A stretch of DNA of 64,000 bases from NCBI GenBank assembly GCA_001643675.2, contig LSRY02000035.1, positions 310,001 to 374,000 on the forward strand, read 5' to 3'. The DNA comes from Monocercomonoides exilis. Its lineage: Eukaryota > Preaxostyla > Oxymonadida > Polymastigidae. Position 1 is the stretch's first letter. Each line of letters begins with the position of its first letter. The notes below the pieces were generated by a model that did no database searches, was not told where the DNA came from, and was given only the letters and a program-made list of their open reading frames with translations. Shown in pieces: positions 22,497 to 36,200 of this stretch. A program made the position numbers and the translations under genes.

Positions 22497-23845
22497 ATGA
22501 AGGAAGGTGGGGATAGAGGAGGGGTAGGATACAAGGGAGGGTGAGAGGAGGAGAGAAAGAGAGAAAGAGAGAAAGAGAAAAGAGAGAAAGAGAGAAAGAG
22601 AGAAAGAGAGAAAGAGAGAAAGAGAGAAAGAGAGAAAGAGATAGAGAAGCGTATAGATGTGTTTTGTGGATTAATGTAATTAATAAGGATTGTAAGTATC
22701 AAATGTATATATATCCTTGATTGTTTGGCTGTAGATTGCTATGAGATTAGTCAAACTCTGTTTACATACAAGTTGAAGGTGCTACCTTCAAACGTATTTC
22801 TTTGTCTTATGTGTCTTCTTAATGCTTTCATCTTCTTTTGGATCTTCGATAATTATTTTTTATTTATTAATTAATTTCCCTTTCTATAATTTTTTTTTTG
22901 TTATTGTAGTTTATATTTAAATGTGTATATTTTTTTTTTTTTTTTACTTTTTTGATTGTTATTATGTTATCCTGACAGAATGTTATCTTTTCAATGTAAT
23001 GCTCTCAAATTGATTGCAAATGAATATAATGCTGTGTTATCAATTCCCGTTCATCACAACGCATTTTGCTAATCAGTTCGATTTGTTATTGTTAGACGTT
23101 TCATCTGTGCATATGCGACTCATATCACCACTGTTATCATGTCTGAGTATAGCAAAAAAACAATAAAACAGAACACAGTTATTTTTTTATTTGATTAGGT
23201 CACTTTATTCATTCATTACTTTTATCCCTCAATGCGTTTGTCCCACTTTTTTTATTTAATTTTTTAGTTTTTATTTTGTTAATTTTTTGGATAATTTCTT
23301 TTTTTTTTATCATTTAATTTGCCAGCTGATTCCTTTGCTTTCGAGAATTTGTGTAACATTTAATCGTATCAATTATGATGGCATTCATCATATCACGATC
23401 TTTAAAACTTATTACTTACATATCTTAGAGAATAGCTTTGATTTATCATTTTTCTCTTTGAAAAATTGAAAAACAAACTCGTAAAAAATTCAGAGATAAT
23501 AAAAATTAAGAAGTGTCAAATAATTGTACTAAGAAAAAACACATTAAAGACATAAAAGAATCGATAACTAGAAACAGTGAATAATTATTACATAATTCTA
23601 AATGTTCTTGATCGAAAATTCCATTTATTGATTTTTCTTATAATTTTTATTATTTTTTCATTTGCTCTTCATATCATGGAACAGTATGAAACATACATAA
23701 ACACATCATTTTGACTCAAGTCAAACAGACAAAAACAACAATAATAAAAAATAAATTATCAACAACAACGAAAAAAAATAACAACTCTTTTTTATAAAAA
23801 TTATGAAAATCCATAAGTATCAATACACTCTTTATAATTTTTCTA
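22497..23845. other. Intergenic, GA microsatellite then AT-rich spacer
   Basis: Just after the stop codon (about 22540-22645) is a GAGAGAAAGAGA tandem tract, probably in the 3' UTR. The rest to 23845 is T-rich spacer between convergent genes. No gene or RNA structure was recognised. Confidence 0.6.
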
Positions 23846-25424
23846 TCAGCTTTTTGAATGCGATGGCTGCCCAATAATTGTCAAAGGAACAGTCGGGGTG
23901 TTATTTCTAGTCAGTGATGATGCAATAGACGCAGATGAATGTGATGGAGGCAGAAAAGGTTGTGCAGCCAGCTGATTAGAAGAAGTTGTCTGTATGAAAG
24001 AAGACAATGGAAGAGGAGGAGAAGAAGAGGAAGAAGACGTCAAAAAGGAGGAGGAAACAGAAGCTGATGGTGGAATTGCCTGTGGAAGAGCAGGAAGTGC
24101 TGATAATTCAGAGAAGATAGGGGGAGGTGAAGAAGAAGAAGAAGAAGAAGATGATGATGATGATGATGATGATGAATTGTATTGTTTTGCTTGTTCGGAA
24201 GAAGCTGTCTGAACAAATGAAGAATCATAATCTCTTCTTCTCTCTATGCGATCTGATCTATCATTATTTCCATCTATTTCAATAATTTCTGTATTATCAT
24301 TCCTTTTCTCATTATCATTTCTTCCATTTCTTCCTTTCTGTGATTGTTTTTTCCTTTCCGCCTGCAGCTTCCTCTTCAATTCCTTGTACACCCTCTCATC
24401 TTCTGAGTCCCACTCATCATCATCATCTTCTTCTTCTTTCTTCTTCCTCCTCCTCCTCTTCTTCTTCTCATCTCCTTTTCCATTGAAACTATTACTATCC
24501 AGATATTCATATCTTCTTCCCTTTTCATCCTTCTTCCATCGATTTCGTCTTCTCTTGTGCTCTTCTTCATTACCTCCTCCTCCTCCTCCTCTCCACATTT
24601 CCTCTTCCTCTCTTTCCATTTCTTCATCTTTCTCTCTTCTTTCTCTTTCTTTTCTCTCTCTCTCTTTCTTCTCTCTCTTCTCTCTCTTCTCTCTCTCCTT
24701 CTGCTCCGCCTGCACCAATGACGATGCAGATGATATGTTCAGAAGAGGCGGAAGATGAGAAGGGGCATCAGCACCCGAAGCAAAAGGAGAAGAGAAGAAT
24801 TTGAACCACTCAGAAGGCTTGAAGGGATTCTGGGGGTGCGTGGATGAGGATGAGGATGAGGATGAAGATGAAGCAGAAGGGAAGGTGTGATGAGAAGAAG
24901 AAGAAGAAGAAGAGGAAGAGGAAGAGGAAGAAGATGTTGTTGAAGAAGAAGATGTTGATGTAACTGACGCTGCAGCAGTTGTTTCGTTGTCTGTTGTTAC
25001 AATCATAGAGTTGCTGCCAATTCTATGTGAAGAAGGTTTCCTATGTGTAAAAGAACGAGAACGAGAACGAGAACGAGAACGAGAATGATTGTGAAAAGAA
25101 TGAGAAGGAGAAAAAGAATGGTGATGAGAAGAAGAATGAGAAGGAGAAGAGGAAGGAGAAGCCAGCAAGCCAAATGTTTCTTCGTGTTCGATGGAGTCTG
25201 GACTGGAAAAACGGCCACATGAAGAGCGAGGCATAACAACACCGACTGCCTCTTCAGCAATGATGGGTGGATTGTCTATCTCATCTATATCTTCTAGCGA
25301 GGATGAAGAAGGAGAAGAAGAGAGAGAAGGCGATGATGAATGACGGCTCTTTGAGGAAGATGCATGTGTTGGTGATTCTGGCCATCTGTGCATATTTCTG
25401 TGTGGATGGAAGCTGTGGTGCTTG

Positions 25425-25455
<31 letters not shown>

Positions 25456-28400
25456 GATAGGAACAATTCTTGTTGAATTGGCTGGAGCTGTTTGAGAAGG
25501 ACTTTGAAGAAAGAGGAAGATCAGAAGAAGATGGAGATGGCGAAGAAGAAGAAGATGATGATGAAGCATTATTTTGCTGTAATTCTGCATTCTCTTTCTG
25601 GCTTGACATTACAGCCGACGAAGATGAGTTTAAAGACGGTGGAGCAATCAGAGCTGGTTTTGTAGCAGAAGCAGAAGAAGATGCATTCATATGCTGATGA
25701 GATGATCTAATGATAGGCATCGAAGGAAACGGATGATGTGACAGAAGAGCAGAATGATAGAAAGAAGAAGAAGACGACGACGAAGGAAAAGGCGAAGGTG
25801 AATGCGAAGAAGAAGAAGAAGATGACGATGATGATGAGGAGGAGGAGGAGAAAATAGAATATGCAGATGATAACCCAAACAGCTCAGGCGAGAAAGTGGA
25901 GATGGAATGAAGCGAAGACGATGCAAGAGAAGAATGTTGTGTGGCGGATGATGCATTAAATTTCCCTCTTTTCATTGCCTGTTTCTGCGCAGCCCATTCT
26001 TCAGCCATCTTCTTCCACTCTTTCTCTCTCCTTCGCCGATGCTTCTCTTTCCTCTTTCGCCTCAGATGGCGCAGGAGAATTGAATCGTCAGAGGAGAAGA
26101 GAGAGGAATTGGAGGTGAGTGATGATAAGGATGACGATGATGACGATGATGGTAAAGAAGAAGAAGAAAGAGAAGAAGAACGAAACGGAGAAGGAGAAGA
26201 GGAAGAAGAGGGGGAAAAAGAAAGAGAATCAGGAGATTTCGAAAGAGAACGTAGAGAACGTAGAGAACCAGATTTAGATAGACTTTTTGTATTTAAACAA
26301 GAGCCACTGTCATTTGTTGAAGTCTTATCTTCTGTTCTTTCTCTTTCATGTCTTTTGAAACGTGAAAATTTGAATGAAGATTCATCAGCCATGTTGAGCT
26401 GTGAGGGAAGCGATGCTACACTTCCAATGGAGGAAAGATGGGTGTTTTCAGAAGGAAGCATAAAGGAAGATGAGAAGGAAGAGGAAGAGGAAGAAGAAGA
26501 ATTTGGAGAAGTTGATATTTCTTTAACTTCTTGCGAATGATTCTCAAACAACATATTCGGCTGCATATCTTCCAGCTGCCTCATTCTTTCCCTCAGAACT
26601 TCACTCTGCTTTGCTTCTTTCTCTCTCATCATCTCTTTCCTCTTCTGCACCGTCTCTTCAAATGCCCTCTGATTTCGCTCTCTTTGACTCTCACGCAGCG
26701 TTTCATTCTGCATCTCAATGCTTTTCTTGTCTGATTCCATGAATGAAATGCCATCTTCATTGCCACTTCCATTTTTATCACTACATTTATTGTCACTTCT
26801 TCCATTTCTTTGTCTTCTTCTTTCTCTTTCCACACCCCACTCCATCAGTCTAAGTGATGACATCGAAAGAACTGAATGAATACCCTTCAGCTCATCACGC
26901 TGAATCTTCTCTGATATTTTCTCTTGTCTCCTTTCATTTTGTGCTCCTTTGCCTTCCTTTGTGGTTGCAATACTTATTTCTCCTTCTCTTCCTTCTCTTC
27001 CTTCTCTTCCTTCTACATTCCTCATCTGCCTCTCTTCTTTCAATAACATTCTCAATCGCTCTCTCCGCTTCCTCTTCCTCTCCTCTCTTTTCTCCATCAT
27101 CCTCAGCAGCAGCGCATCTGCTTTAGCCTCCTTTTCCCTCCGCCTCATCTCATCTTCTTCCTCTTTCTTCTTCTTCTCTTCTTCCTTCCTTTTCTCCGCT
27201 CTCCTGTCTATCTCCCTTGCAACAATCATGCACGTAAGCCCAGCCACTGCCAGAGGCATCCCGACTCCTTGTCTCCACGTGAAGGGCTCGCCAAATATCA
27301 GATAGGAAAGCAGTGCTGTCACAAAGGGCTGCATTGTTGAATAGATAGAATAGAACATTGGAGGCAGGATGCCTGCTGTGATTGATGTGAGTACATTCGC
27401 CACACACGACCCTGCGACTGTCGCAAAGGCCAGCGCAAACCAGCTGATCCATGTGTATTCTAATAGAGAGGGAAAAAGCAAGTGAGCAAAATTAGGAATA
27501 GAAGTTTGTGCAAAGAAGGAATTGGGAATATGGATAAAAAGTTTAATATGTGAATAAAAATGATAAAGATAAAGAAAATTAATGTTATTTATGATGTGTT
27601 GATACAATAATTGTGAATATCACAAACTGATTGGTTCAAATGTTTTCCACATTGGGATAACAACAAATGCCATAATCACCATGGAAATTAATGACATCCA
27701 ACTGTTAGCTGACATTGCTGGCATAATTCGAGAGCATCTTCGTTGACTTATTCGAGTCAGCGCTTGAGCAATAACATTAGCTAGCCCAAGCAAATATCCC
27801 CATGTCTCGTTAACATCAAACGGCTCCCCGCCTTCCACTCCTGCAGCAGCACTTATCATTTTGTCTATTCCCACCATTACCAGCCCTCCTGACACTGTCA
27901 AAACAATAGCGATCAAACGAAGAATTGTAAAATGTTCTTCTTTCATTATGACAGCAGCTATCATTGTTGCTATTGGTGAAAGTGTTCCAATGCATGCTTT
28001 TTATTTAAATAAAACATATCAATTTACAAAATTAGCTCAAAATTTCAACGTGAAATTCTTTCAAACCAAGTTTACCTGCATCAATAAAATTTAAAGCACA
28101 CAAATATGGAACTTGCCCAAATACTCCTCCAACAAGTGCATAAATAAAAAGATCAAGGATATGTTTCTTTTTTGGATACCAAAATCTTTCGTTTGGCAGA
28201 AACAAAGTTACAGTAAACAAAGTTACAGTGGCTAAAAAACATTGTGCAAAAGAATGTGCCAACTTCTTAAGAGAAAAAAATTTCATACCTCCAGCAAAAC
28301 GAAAAAATCCAAAAAGAATCATGTTCCATCCATCATTAACAGCATACTTTGAAAGAACAGTATATCCTACATTGACACGAAATGTTATATTTTAGCTTAA

Positions 28401-28540
28401 GTTATTGATAAAATCGAACCTGACCAAATACACTGACAAATTTTCAATAAATAAAAATTAAATTCTAGCCCTTATAAATTGCAAACTTGCACAATAATGA
28501 GCAAGACATGTGCAATGATTTGTATAAAAGTTTCATTCAT
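23846..28540 (-). CDS. EamA/DMT-family transporter with very long low-complexity C-terminal tail
   Basis: This is a drug/metabolite-transporter superfamily protein of the EamA (WAT1/UMAMIT-like) type. Clear exons are 28366-28076, 27996-27628 and 27459-23846, all phase 1 at the junctions. Family segments are YTVLSKYAVNDGWNMILFG (helix 1-2), then FIDAACIGTLSPIATMIAAV, ILRLIAIVLTVSGGLVMVG, and in the second repeat MFYSIYSTMQPFVTALLSYL followed by FGEPFTWRQGVGMPLAVAGL. The probable first exon (28540-28487, MNETFIQIIAHVLLIIVQ) gives an ideal helix 1, but its GTTTGC donor is out of phase with the next exon by one base, so the 5' end is unresolved. After the last helix, about 1120 residues are hydrophilic: a Lys/Glu/Arg-rich segment, then Ser-, His- and Glu-rich runs, then a Ser/Pro-rich end. 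A tail of this size is unusual for a transporter and may be a cytosolic scaffold or regulatory region. Confidence 0.78.
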
Positions 28541-28826
28541 TCTTGTTGATACACTCAATAACAGTAGACAAATGTAAAATAATGCTTATAAGTTTGTCAA
28601 AACAAAATTTTTAAAAAATATTATGGCGTGTGCCACTTTATAAAACAAGAAGGGCGAAATTAAGTTGTATAAAAATGAAAAGAAATATGAAAAAAACTCA
28701 ATAAATATCCATAGACAAATGAATTTTGCCATTTAACCGTGATTAAACACAATGATAAAAATTTAAAAAAAATTATTTATTAAAAATTACTCTACAAAAA
28801 AGACTCATATTCACACAAATAAAGAA

Positions 28827-28870
28827 TTATGTGCGAGGAGGCGGTGGAAGCTGCTTAAAGGTTAAAACCA

Positions 28871-28902
<32 letters not shown>

Positions 28903-29512
28903 GCAATACCATTATTATTATTACTTTCAGATGCAGCTGCAGGAGTTTGCGGGAGAGCCGATCGTGTGTTGAGAGAAGGCGAAGATCTCAAAAGCACCAG
29001 AGGTTTGTTTGCCATTGGGATGATGTGGCTCAGAGGATGAGAGGAGAACAAGAACTGAGTAGGGGAAGAGGCAGGAGAACACTGGGGGTGAAGAGAAGTG
29101 AAGGAAGATATTGAGGAGGAGGAAGAAGATGAAGAAAGAGGGGAAGAAGAAGGATCGAAATTAAAAGAAGAGGAGGAAGAGGAGGAAGAGGAAGAGGAGG
29201 AGGAGGAAGAAGAAGAAGAAGGAGAAGAGAACTGATCCAAAGAAGGAATCGAAAAGGAAGTCTGAATAGTTGGCGAGCTTGCAGAGGTTCGAAAGATAGT
29301 TGGATTATACTGCGGAGAAGAGGAAGAGAAGAAAGAGTTAGAGAAAGTGGGGGATTGAGAAGGGGAGAGGAAAGGGTGAATGAAATGAGAGGCAGAAGGA
29401 GAAGTAGGAGAGACGGCTGAAGAGAAGAGGTTGGCTGGGGAAGTTGGGGGAAGCAGGCTGGGAAGAGAGGAGGAGGAGGGGAAGGAAGAAGAAGAAGAAG
29501 AAGAAGAAGAAG

Positions 29513-29543
<31 letters not shown>

Positions 29544-30171
29544 GGAAGAAGAGGAGGAGGAATTAGAATTAACTGAAGAAGAAGAAGAAGAAAATGAATT
29601 AGAAGAAGAATTGTTAGAAGAAGAGAATCCATTAGAGAACGTGAGGGGAAGCAGAGCAGAAAGAGAGCCATAAGAGCTCTGTGGGAGGGCAGAGGATGAA
29701 TTCAGCTGTGATTCATCAGGTGGAGTGGGAGGGGTGTATCCAAAGGAGAGAGAAGAGAGAGTGGAAAGAGAATGAGAAGAAGGCACAAGAGTGAAGGGGG
29801 CAAAGAGAGAGGCAGCGACGGCAGGAGAGGCAGAAGAAGAAGAAGAGGAGGAGGAGGAGGAAGAAGAGGAAGAAAAGGTTGAAGAAGTAGAGATTGAAGA
29901 AGAAGAAGAAGTTAATGCATGAGGAGGAGGAGAGGATGTTGGAAAAGCCACAGCAGAAGGAGAGAAGGAGGCAGTATAGAAAGAAGAAGGATATGCGGGG
30001 GAGTTCAAGAAAATTGGCTGTTCATTCAGATTGGAGTTGGAATTGGAGTTTGAAATAGAAGCAGAAATTGTAGGGGAGCCTGTGGAGGCTGAGAGGAAGA
30101 GAGGAGAGGAAGAATCTAATGAAGAAGAAGAAGAAGAAGAAGAAGAATAAGAATAAGAATAAGAATAAGAA

Positions 30172-30222
<51 letters not shown>

Positions 30223-30223
30223 A

Positions 30224-30254
<31 letters not shown>

Positions 30255-33200
30255 GGAAGAAGAAGAATTGGAAGAAGAAGAAGAAACAGATAGAGATTGA
30301 TATGGAGCAGACTGAGTAAACTGAGTTTTTGAGGCAAACGAAGAGGCAGAATTCGAAACAGACAACGAAGATAAAGCAGCAGCAGACAAAGAAGAAGAAG
30401 AAGAAGAAGAAGAAGAAATAGAGCCAGCAGCAGAGCCAGAAGCAGAAATCAAGCTGTCTTCATTCGACGACTGGAGAGAAGAGAAAGGAAGGCCAAACAC
30501 ACTGCGGTGCGCAAGATCAGAGTGAGTAGAAGCAGTCGAGCCCGACCGCTGGTGCTTGAAGCGGCAGGGCATGTTGCATCCACCACTTCCTCCACTTCCT
30601 CCTCCTCCATTGTAATTCACATAATTGCTTCCATTGTAACTTCCAGCAAAACCTCCAGAAAAACTTCCATTGAAGCTGTTATTATACCCACTTCCATTAC
30701 AATTGCTACAGATCCCTCCATATCCAATGCTTCCTCCAATACTTCCATTGCTAATTCCGCTGTATCCCAAATAAGCTCCTTGCTGCTCCAACTCCTGCAT
30801 CTCCTCTGATGTTATCTCAGGAGACAGAGAAAGAGAAAGAGAGAACGAAGAGGCATTCGATGAAGATGATGAAAGCGCTAGAGAAGGCTCTGGTGATTGG
30901 AGGATGAGTGGCTGCTGCTGTAATTGAAATTGTTGTTGTTGTGATTGCTGTTGTTGTTGCTGTTGTTGATATTCAACAGAAGGCAGAGGAAGTACAGCAT
31001 ACACTTGTGACACACTGGGCATCTGGTTGCTTTCTCTTGATGGATGAGACGAAGAGGAAGAAGAAGGTGTTATGTTAGCATTGTTCTGATTGTTGGATAT
31101 GCCTGAAATACTCATCATCCCATTGGCAGTAGTATTATCAGTGGAAAAGGCTGTGGTTGCAGCTGTGGCTGTGGCTGTGTGGATGGCTCCTGCTGTTGTT
31201 TCAGTTGATTGAGCAATAGAAGATGTTGTTGGTGCTGCTAATGTTGATGCATTCACTGTTTCTGATGCTGCTGCTGCATCTGCTGTTGATGATGATGATG
31301 ATGTTGTTGTTGTGGTTTCTGCTTTCATGTGGTGTTTCTCTTGCTGCCCCATCCTCAATGCAAACGATGATCCTTCTAATGGAAGCGCAAAATTCATCGG
31401 CGCTGGCTCAAACCCAATCTGCCGGCGGAACAATTGCTCCGCATCATCTTTCCCTTCGCCTTCCCCTCCTTCACAAAATGTTCTTTCTCCTCTTCTTCCT
31501 TTTCCTCCTTCTCTTCCTCTTTCCCTTCCCACTTCTTCTGCTGCCATTGTTGTTCTCATAGAAGTCATAGTATTCATCCCTGTTAATGCTCCGGCTGTTA
31601 TCATTTCCTTTTCAACATTTCTGTTGAAAGATTTCATCTGAGAAGCATCAAACACACAATTCGCTTCTCTTCCTTTCTGCTCTTTTCTTCTTTGCTCTGT
31701 CTGCAACAGCAGCATTTGATTATTGTTGCTGTTGTATTTGATGTTATTATTGCAATTGCCATAGCTGTTGCGATAGTAATCGTCTGCATTGTAAATTCCA
31801 CCCAGCTGCCTCCGGTTGTTGTTGTTGCTGCTGCTGCTGCTGTTGTAAGCCTCATCAAGGAAAGATGATGAAGTAGAAGAAGAAGAAGATGTTGTTGTTG
31901 ATGAGGAGGAGGAAGAAGAAGAAGAAGATGATGATGATGATGAGTTCATAGAAGATGAAGATGCCACAGTGCTGCCACTTGTATATGAATTCGTGGTCGA
32001 TGGATACGAACACGAATAGCTCGACATCTCATTCGAAGGCGGAAGCGAAATAGAAAGTGCCTGCTGCTGAATTAGCTGCATTTGTTGCATCTGTTGTTGT
32101 TGTTGTTGTTTTGGCACAAAAAGCTGTTTTTGTTGCCTCATTTGAAATTGCATGTGTTCTCTGTTAAATAGTGGCTCTGCTAGTGACAGGATGGGTGACG
32201 GCGAGGCAATGGGGGAGGTGACGTATGAGGGAGAGACAGGAGAAAGAGAACAGATAGAAGAGATAGAAGGAGTGGCAGACATTGAGGAGATCTGGACAGT
32301 GCGGATGGAGGATGGATGGGGAGAAGGGATTAAACCAGATGAGGAAGAAGAAGAAGATGATGATGAGGAGGAAGAAGATGATGATGATGGAGGAGTAGTA
32401 TCAGAAGCAGAGGAAGAGGAGGAGGAGGAGGAGGAGGAAGCAGAAGTCGAAGCTGACTCACAAGAAGACATCGAAGTATCTGTGACAGGTGCTGACGAGA
32501 TAGCAGAGGGAAAGAAAGAAGGGTTGGATGAGAGCGAAGCAGCTGCAGATGTAGCGTCAGAAGAGTATGGCTGATAGGGCTGATAAGAAGGATAAGGTGG
32601 GTGTGCATGCTGAGTGAGCTCAGACATAACTTGTCTGTCTGGAGGGTTTGTCAGCAGCTCCTGGAGTGGAATGGATTTGGAGGAGGAAGAATGCACAGGA
32701 TAATCCGAATCACTGGAGAAAGGGAAGGAAAGCGGAGGATGAGGAGGAGAAAGAGCAAGGTGTTGGTGGAGCTGGCTGATTGGGCGGTATAAGGGAACAG
32801 ACATGGGGAGATGAGACAGCAAGTCAGTCGGGGATGCTCCGGCTCCACTTGGTCTGCCTGTATTACTTGTATTACTAGCATTGTTTGTACTGCTTGTATT
32901 TATTGTATTATTGATTGTGTTATTGATTGTGTTATTGATTGTGTTATTGATTGTGTTATTGATTGTGTTATTGATTGTGTTATTGATTGTGTTATTGATT
33001 GTGTTATTGATTGTGTTATTGATTGTGTTATTGATTGTGTTATTGATTGTGTTATTGATTGTGTTATTGATTGTGTTAATTGTATTGCTTGGAGGTGTTA
33101 TATTCGATGCATATGACGCATTCGACGCATTCGACGCATTCGATGCATTTGAACAATTTCCAGCATATTCCATGCTTCTTGTCTGGGCAAGTGCTGGTGT

Positions 33201-36200
33201 CATTATCTCCTTCCCCCTTTCCACCCCATCTTCCATTCTCTTGCTGCTTCCAGTTGCATTCAACGGCTCAAGCTGATTGAACGTGGCCCGCACAGCCTGT
33301 TCTGGTCTCCTCCCAATCCATGATCGTGCTGAGTGGATCATCGTCACTGATCCCTCGCTATCTGCTGTGCTGTTCTGGTTGTGCAGATCCAGCTTCGAAG
33401 GGTGGCGGTGCTTTGTTCTCTCGTCTGTCAAACCCAAAATTGCCCAGTTGTCAATTGTCTGTCCGGTTGTGTTATTGTCATCTTCACCGTCATCATCTTC
33501 ATTGTCGATGTTGTTATTATTATCAGTATCATCGTCTTTGTCTCCTTCCTCTTCTTCCTCCTCTTCTTCTTCTTCCACATCTGTATTGCTCCTCCTCATC
33601 CTCCTCCTCTTTCTCCTCTTATTCTTCTTCGTAGTCTTCTTCTTCTTCTTCAGCATCTTCATCTTCTGCTGTTCATCACATGTGCTGCGTGCAACAACCA
33701 TGTCTGTCATTGCTGACAGCACTTCATCCACAGGCAAGCTGGGTGAGTCAGAATGTGGAGATGGCTCTGCAGACAGCGAAAGAGGGCCAGGTGCAACAAG
33801 CTGTGGAGAAGGCGATAGAGACAGAGATGGAGACAATGAAACAGACATTGAGGCAGATGCAGACAGAGAGGCAGACATTGAGAGAGAGGCAGCTGAGTGG
33901 AAGAAGGATGGGTCAGCTGGGGGTGAGTGCATGGGAGAGATGGAGGTGTGGTGGAATGGGAGGCGTGTGGCTGCACGGGACTGGTAGTGGCGCAGTTTGA
34001 CAGACGATGGCTGGTTTGTGCTGCTGCAGGTGTTGCTACGCTCATCATTCTCATTCTGGTCAATGACATCTGTATTATCTATGTTATCAATGTTATCTGT
34101 GTGACTGTTATTAGTAGCATTTGACATGTTAGAGATGTTTGTGATCATCTCAATGGCAGAAGAAGGATTGTTCTGTGAGTGCATCTGGGGCAGCAGAGAA
34201 CGTGTGGACTCTGAGTGAAGCAGAGGCTGTGCCCTGGCAGCGTAGACAGCTGCAAAATCAGCATCCAAATCGTCTCGAATGGGAAGCAACGGGAAAGAAG
34301 AAGTCTTCTTCATTGTCCTGTGCTGGCGGCAGTATTCGCAGTGGTGTTGATTGGGTTGATTCTGGTTATTATGATTACTATGATTATCATCATGATGATA
34401 ATGGTGATTGTGTTGATGGCAATGATCACAGCACCGATGATAATGTTGCTGCTCATCAGAGCGAGCAGACAAAGGCCACAGGAAAGGCAGCTCTCTCGTG
34501 TTCACTTTCTCTCCCTTCTGAATCGCACACACAACCTCCTCTGTCTTCTCTATCAGCGCCCTTCTCATATTCTCCCTCAGAAACTTCTTTTCGGCCTGCC
34601 TATGCATCATCATTTCCCTCAGACGTATTGCAAACTCCTGTCTGTTCGGTGTCAGCAGATCCATATCGTCTCTACTCCTCCCAACAGACACACTTGCAGT
34701 TCTACTCATTCCACTCATCCCAGATGCACATGACGCACAAGATGCGCCAGAGGAGATAGTGCAAACAGATGAAGAGCTGTTGAACTTCTCCTGTGAAAGT
34801 GCAGCAACTGAACTTGAATTAGACTTTCTGTTTAAGCTTTGTTTGGGCTTTGGACTCCGTTTCTGCTTGGGCTTGGGTGTTTGTGCCTTTCGGGAAATCT
34901 TTGGTGAGACTTTGAGTGAAGTTGATCCACGTGATGCAGGAGAGAGTGAAAGAGATGGATGGAAGGAAAGAGCTTGCAATTGAGACTGAGACTGTGAACG
35001 AGATTGTGCTAGAGTCTTCAACGGAGCCTTTCCGAGTAATGTGGATATTGTCTTGACAGATGCAGAAGTTGGTGTTGTTATCATAGCAGTTGCATTTGTT
35101 GCTGTAGTAGTTGTTGTTGATCCTCCAATTGTTGGAGATGCAAATTCTCCTTCAACAGCATGTGCAGATGGTGATGTTTCACTCTCTCCCTGCACATTCC
35201 CAGCAACTCCACTCTTCGTATTTCCTTTCTGTCTGCTTCCTCCTCCTCCCACAACTACTGCTCCTCCGCTCCCTGCTTGTATCGGTTGTACACCTGTATG
35301 ACTCATCTGGCACTTCGAAGAATGATGGGCAGAATCCGCATCAGTGCGCCTTGCAGGTGAAAAGGAAGGAGAAAAGGGGGAGGTTGAAGGAGACACATCT
35401 GGAAAAGGTAGAGATTGCCTCGATGGTGATGGGCTCATCAGCTGTGGAGTTGAATGAGGGATAAGCGACAAAACGGGGGATTCCGTTGTGGAGTAAGAAC
35501 TTGCGGGTGAGGGAAACAGATCAGACATGGAAGACAAAGAGCCATGAGAGAGCATAGGTGTCTGGATCTCAGAGGGAGAAGGGGAGGTCTGCAGGATGGT
35601 GGAAGCGAGGGAAGGAAGAGTGGAGTGAGAGACAAGATTTCCTTGTTTCTGCATTTGATGTGTGTCTGTCTGTGAGTATGAGGTGGAGGTGGTTGTGTGG
35701 CCAATGTCTGGAGAGACGTGCCGTTGCTGCTGCTGATATTGGAGCTGATACTGCTGATGATACTGCTTGTGTTGATGCCCAGGTGAGGTGGAAGAGGAAG
35801 GAGAGATGCATGAGACAGATGAAGGCGACGATGCAGACGGTGACTGGAGTGAGCGTTCCAATGAATGTGCCTTTTGTGCCTTTTGTGTTTTTTGAATGGT
35901 CTGTGTTGTCTTTGCAGTTTCTGCTGATTGAATAGAATGGATCGATAGGATTGATGATTGGACTGATTGGACTGACTGTGAAGATGACAGCGAGTGCTGC
36001 ATTGCAGCTGATCCACTGGTGCTCATGCTGAGCTGGCCAGTGGCTGAGGAAGACGATGTGGAGTTTGTGCGTTGGATGCTGTGGACAGACAGAGGAAGAG
36101 ATGCACTACTCAGCATGTGTGTTTCGTTGTTAACGTGGCTGAGTCTGTTGAGTACGTTGTGACTATCACTGTTGTTGATGTTGCAATGGATAGCGGTGTT

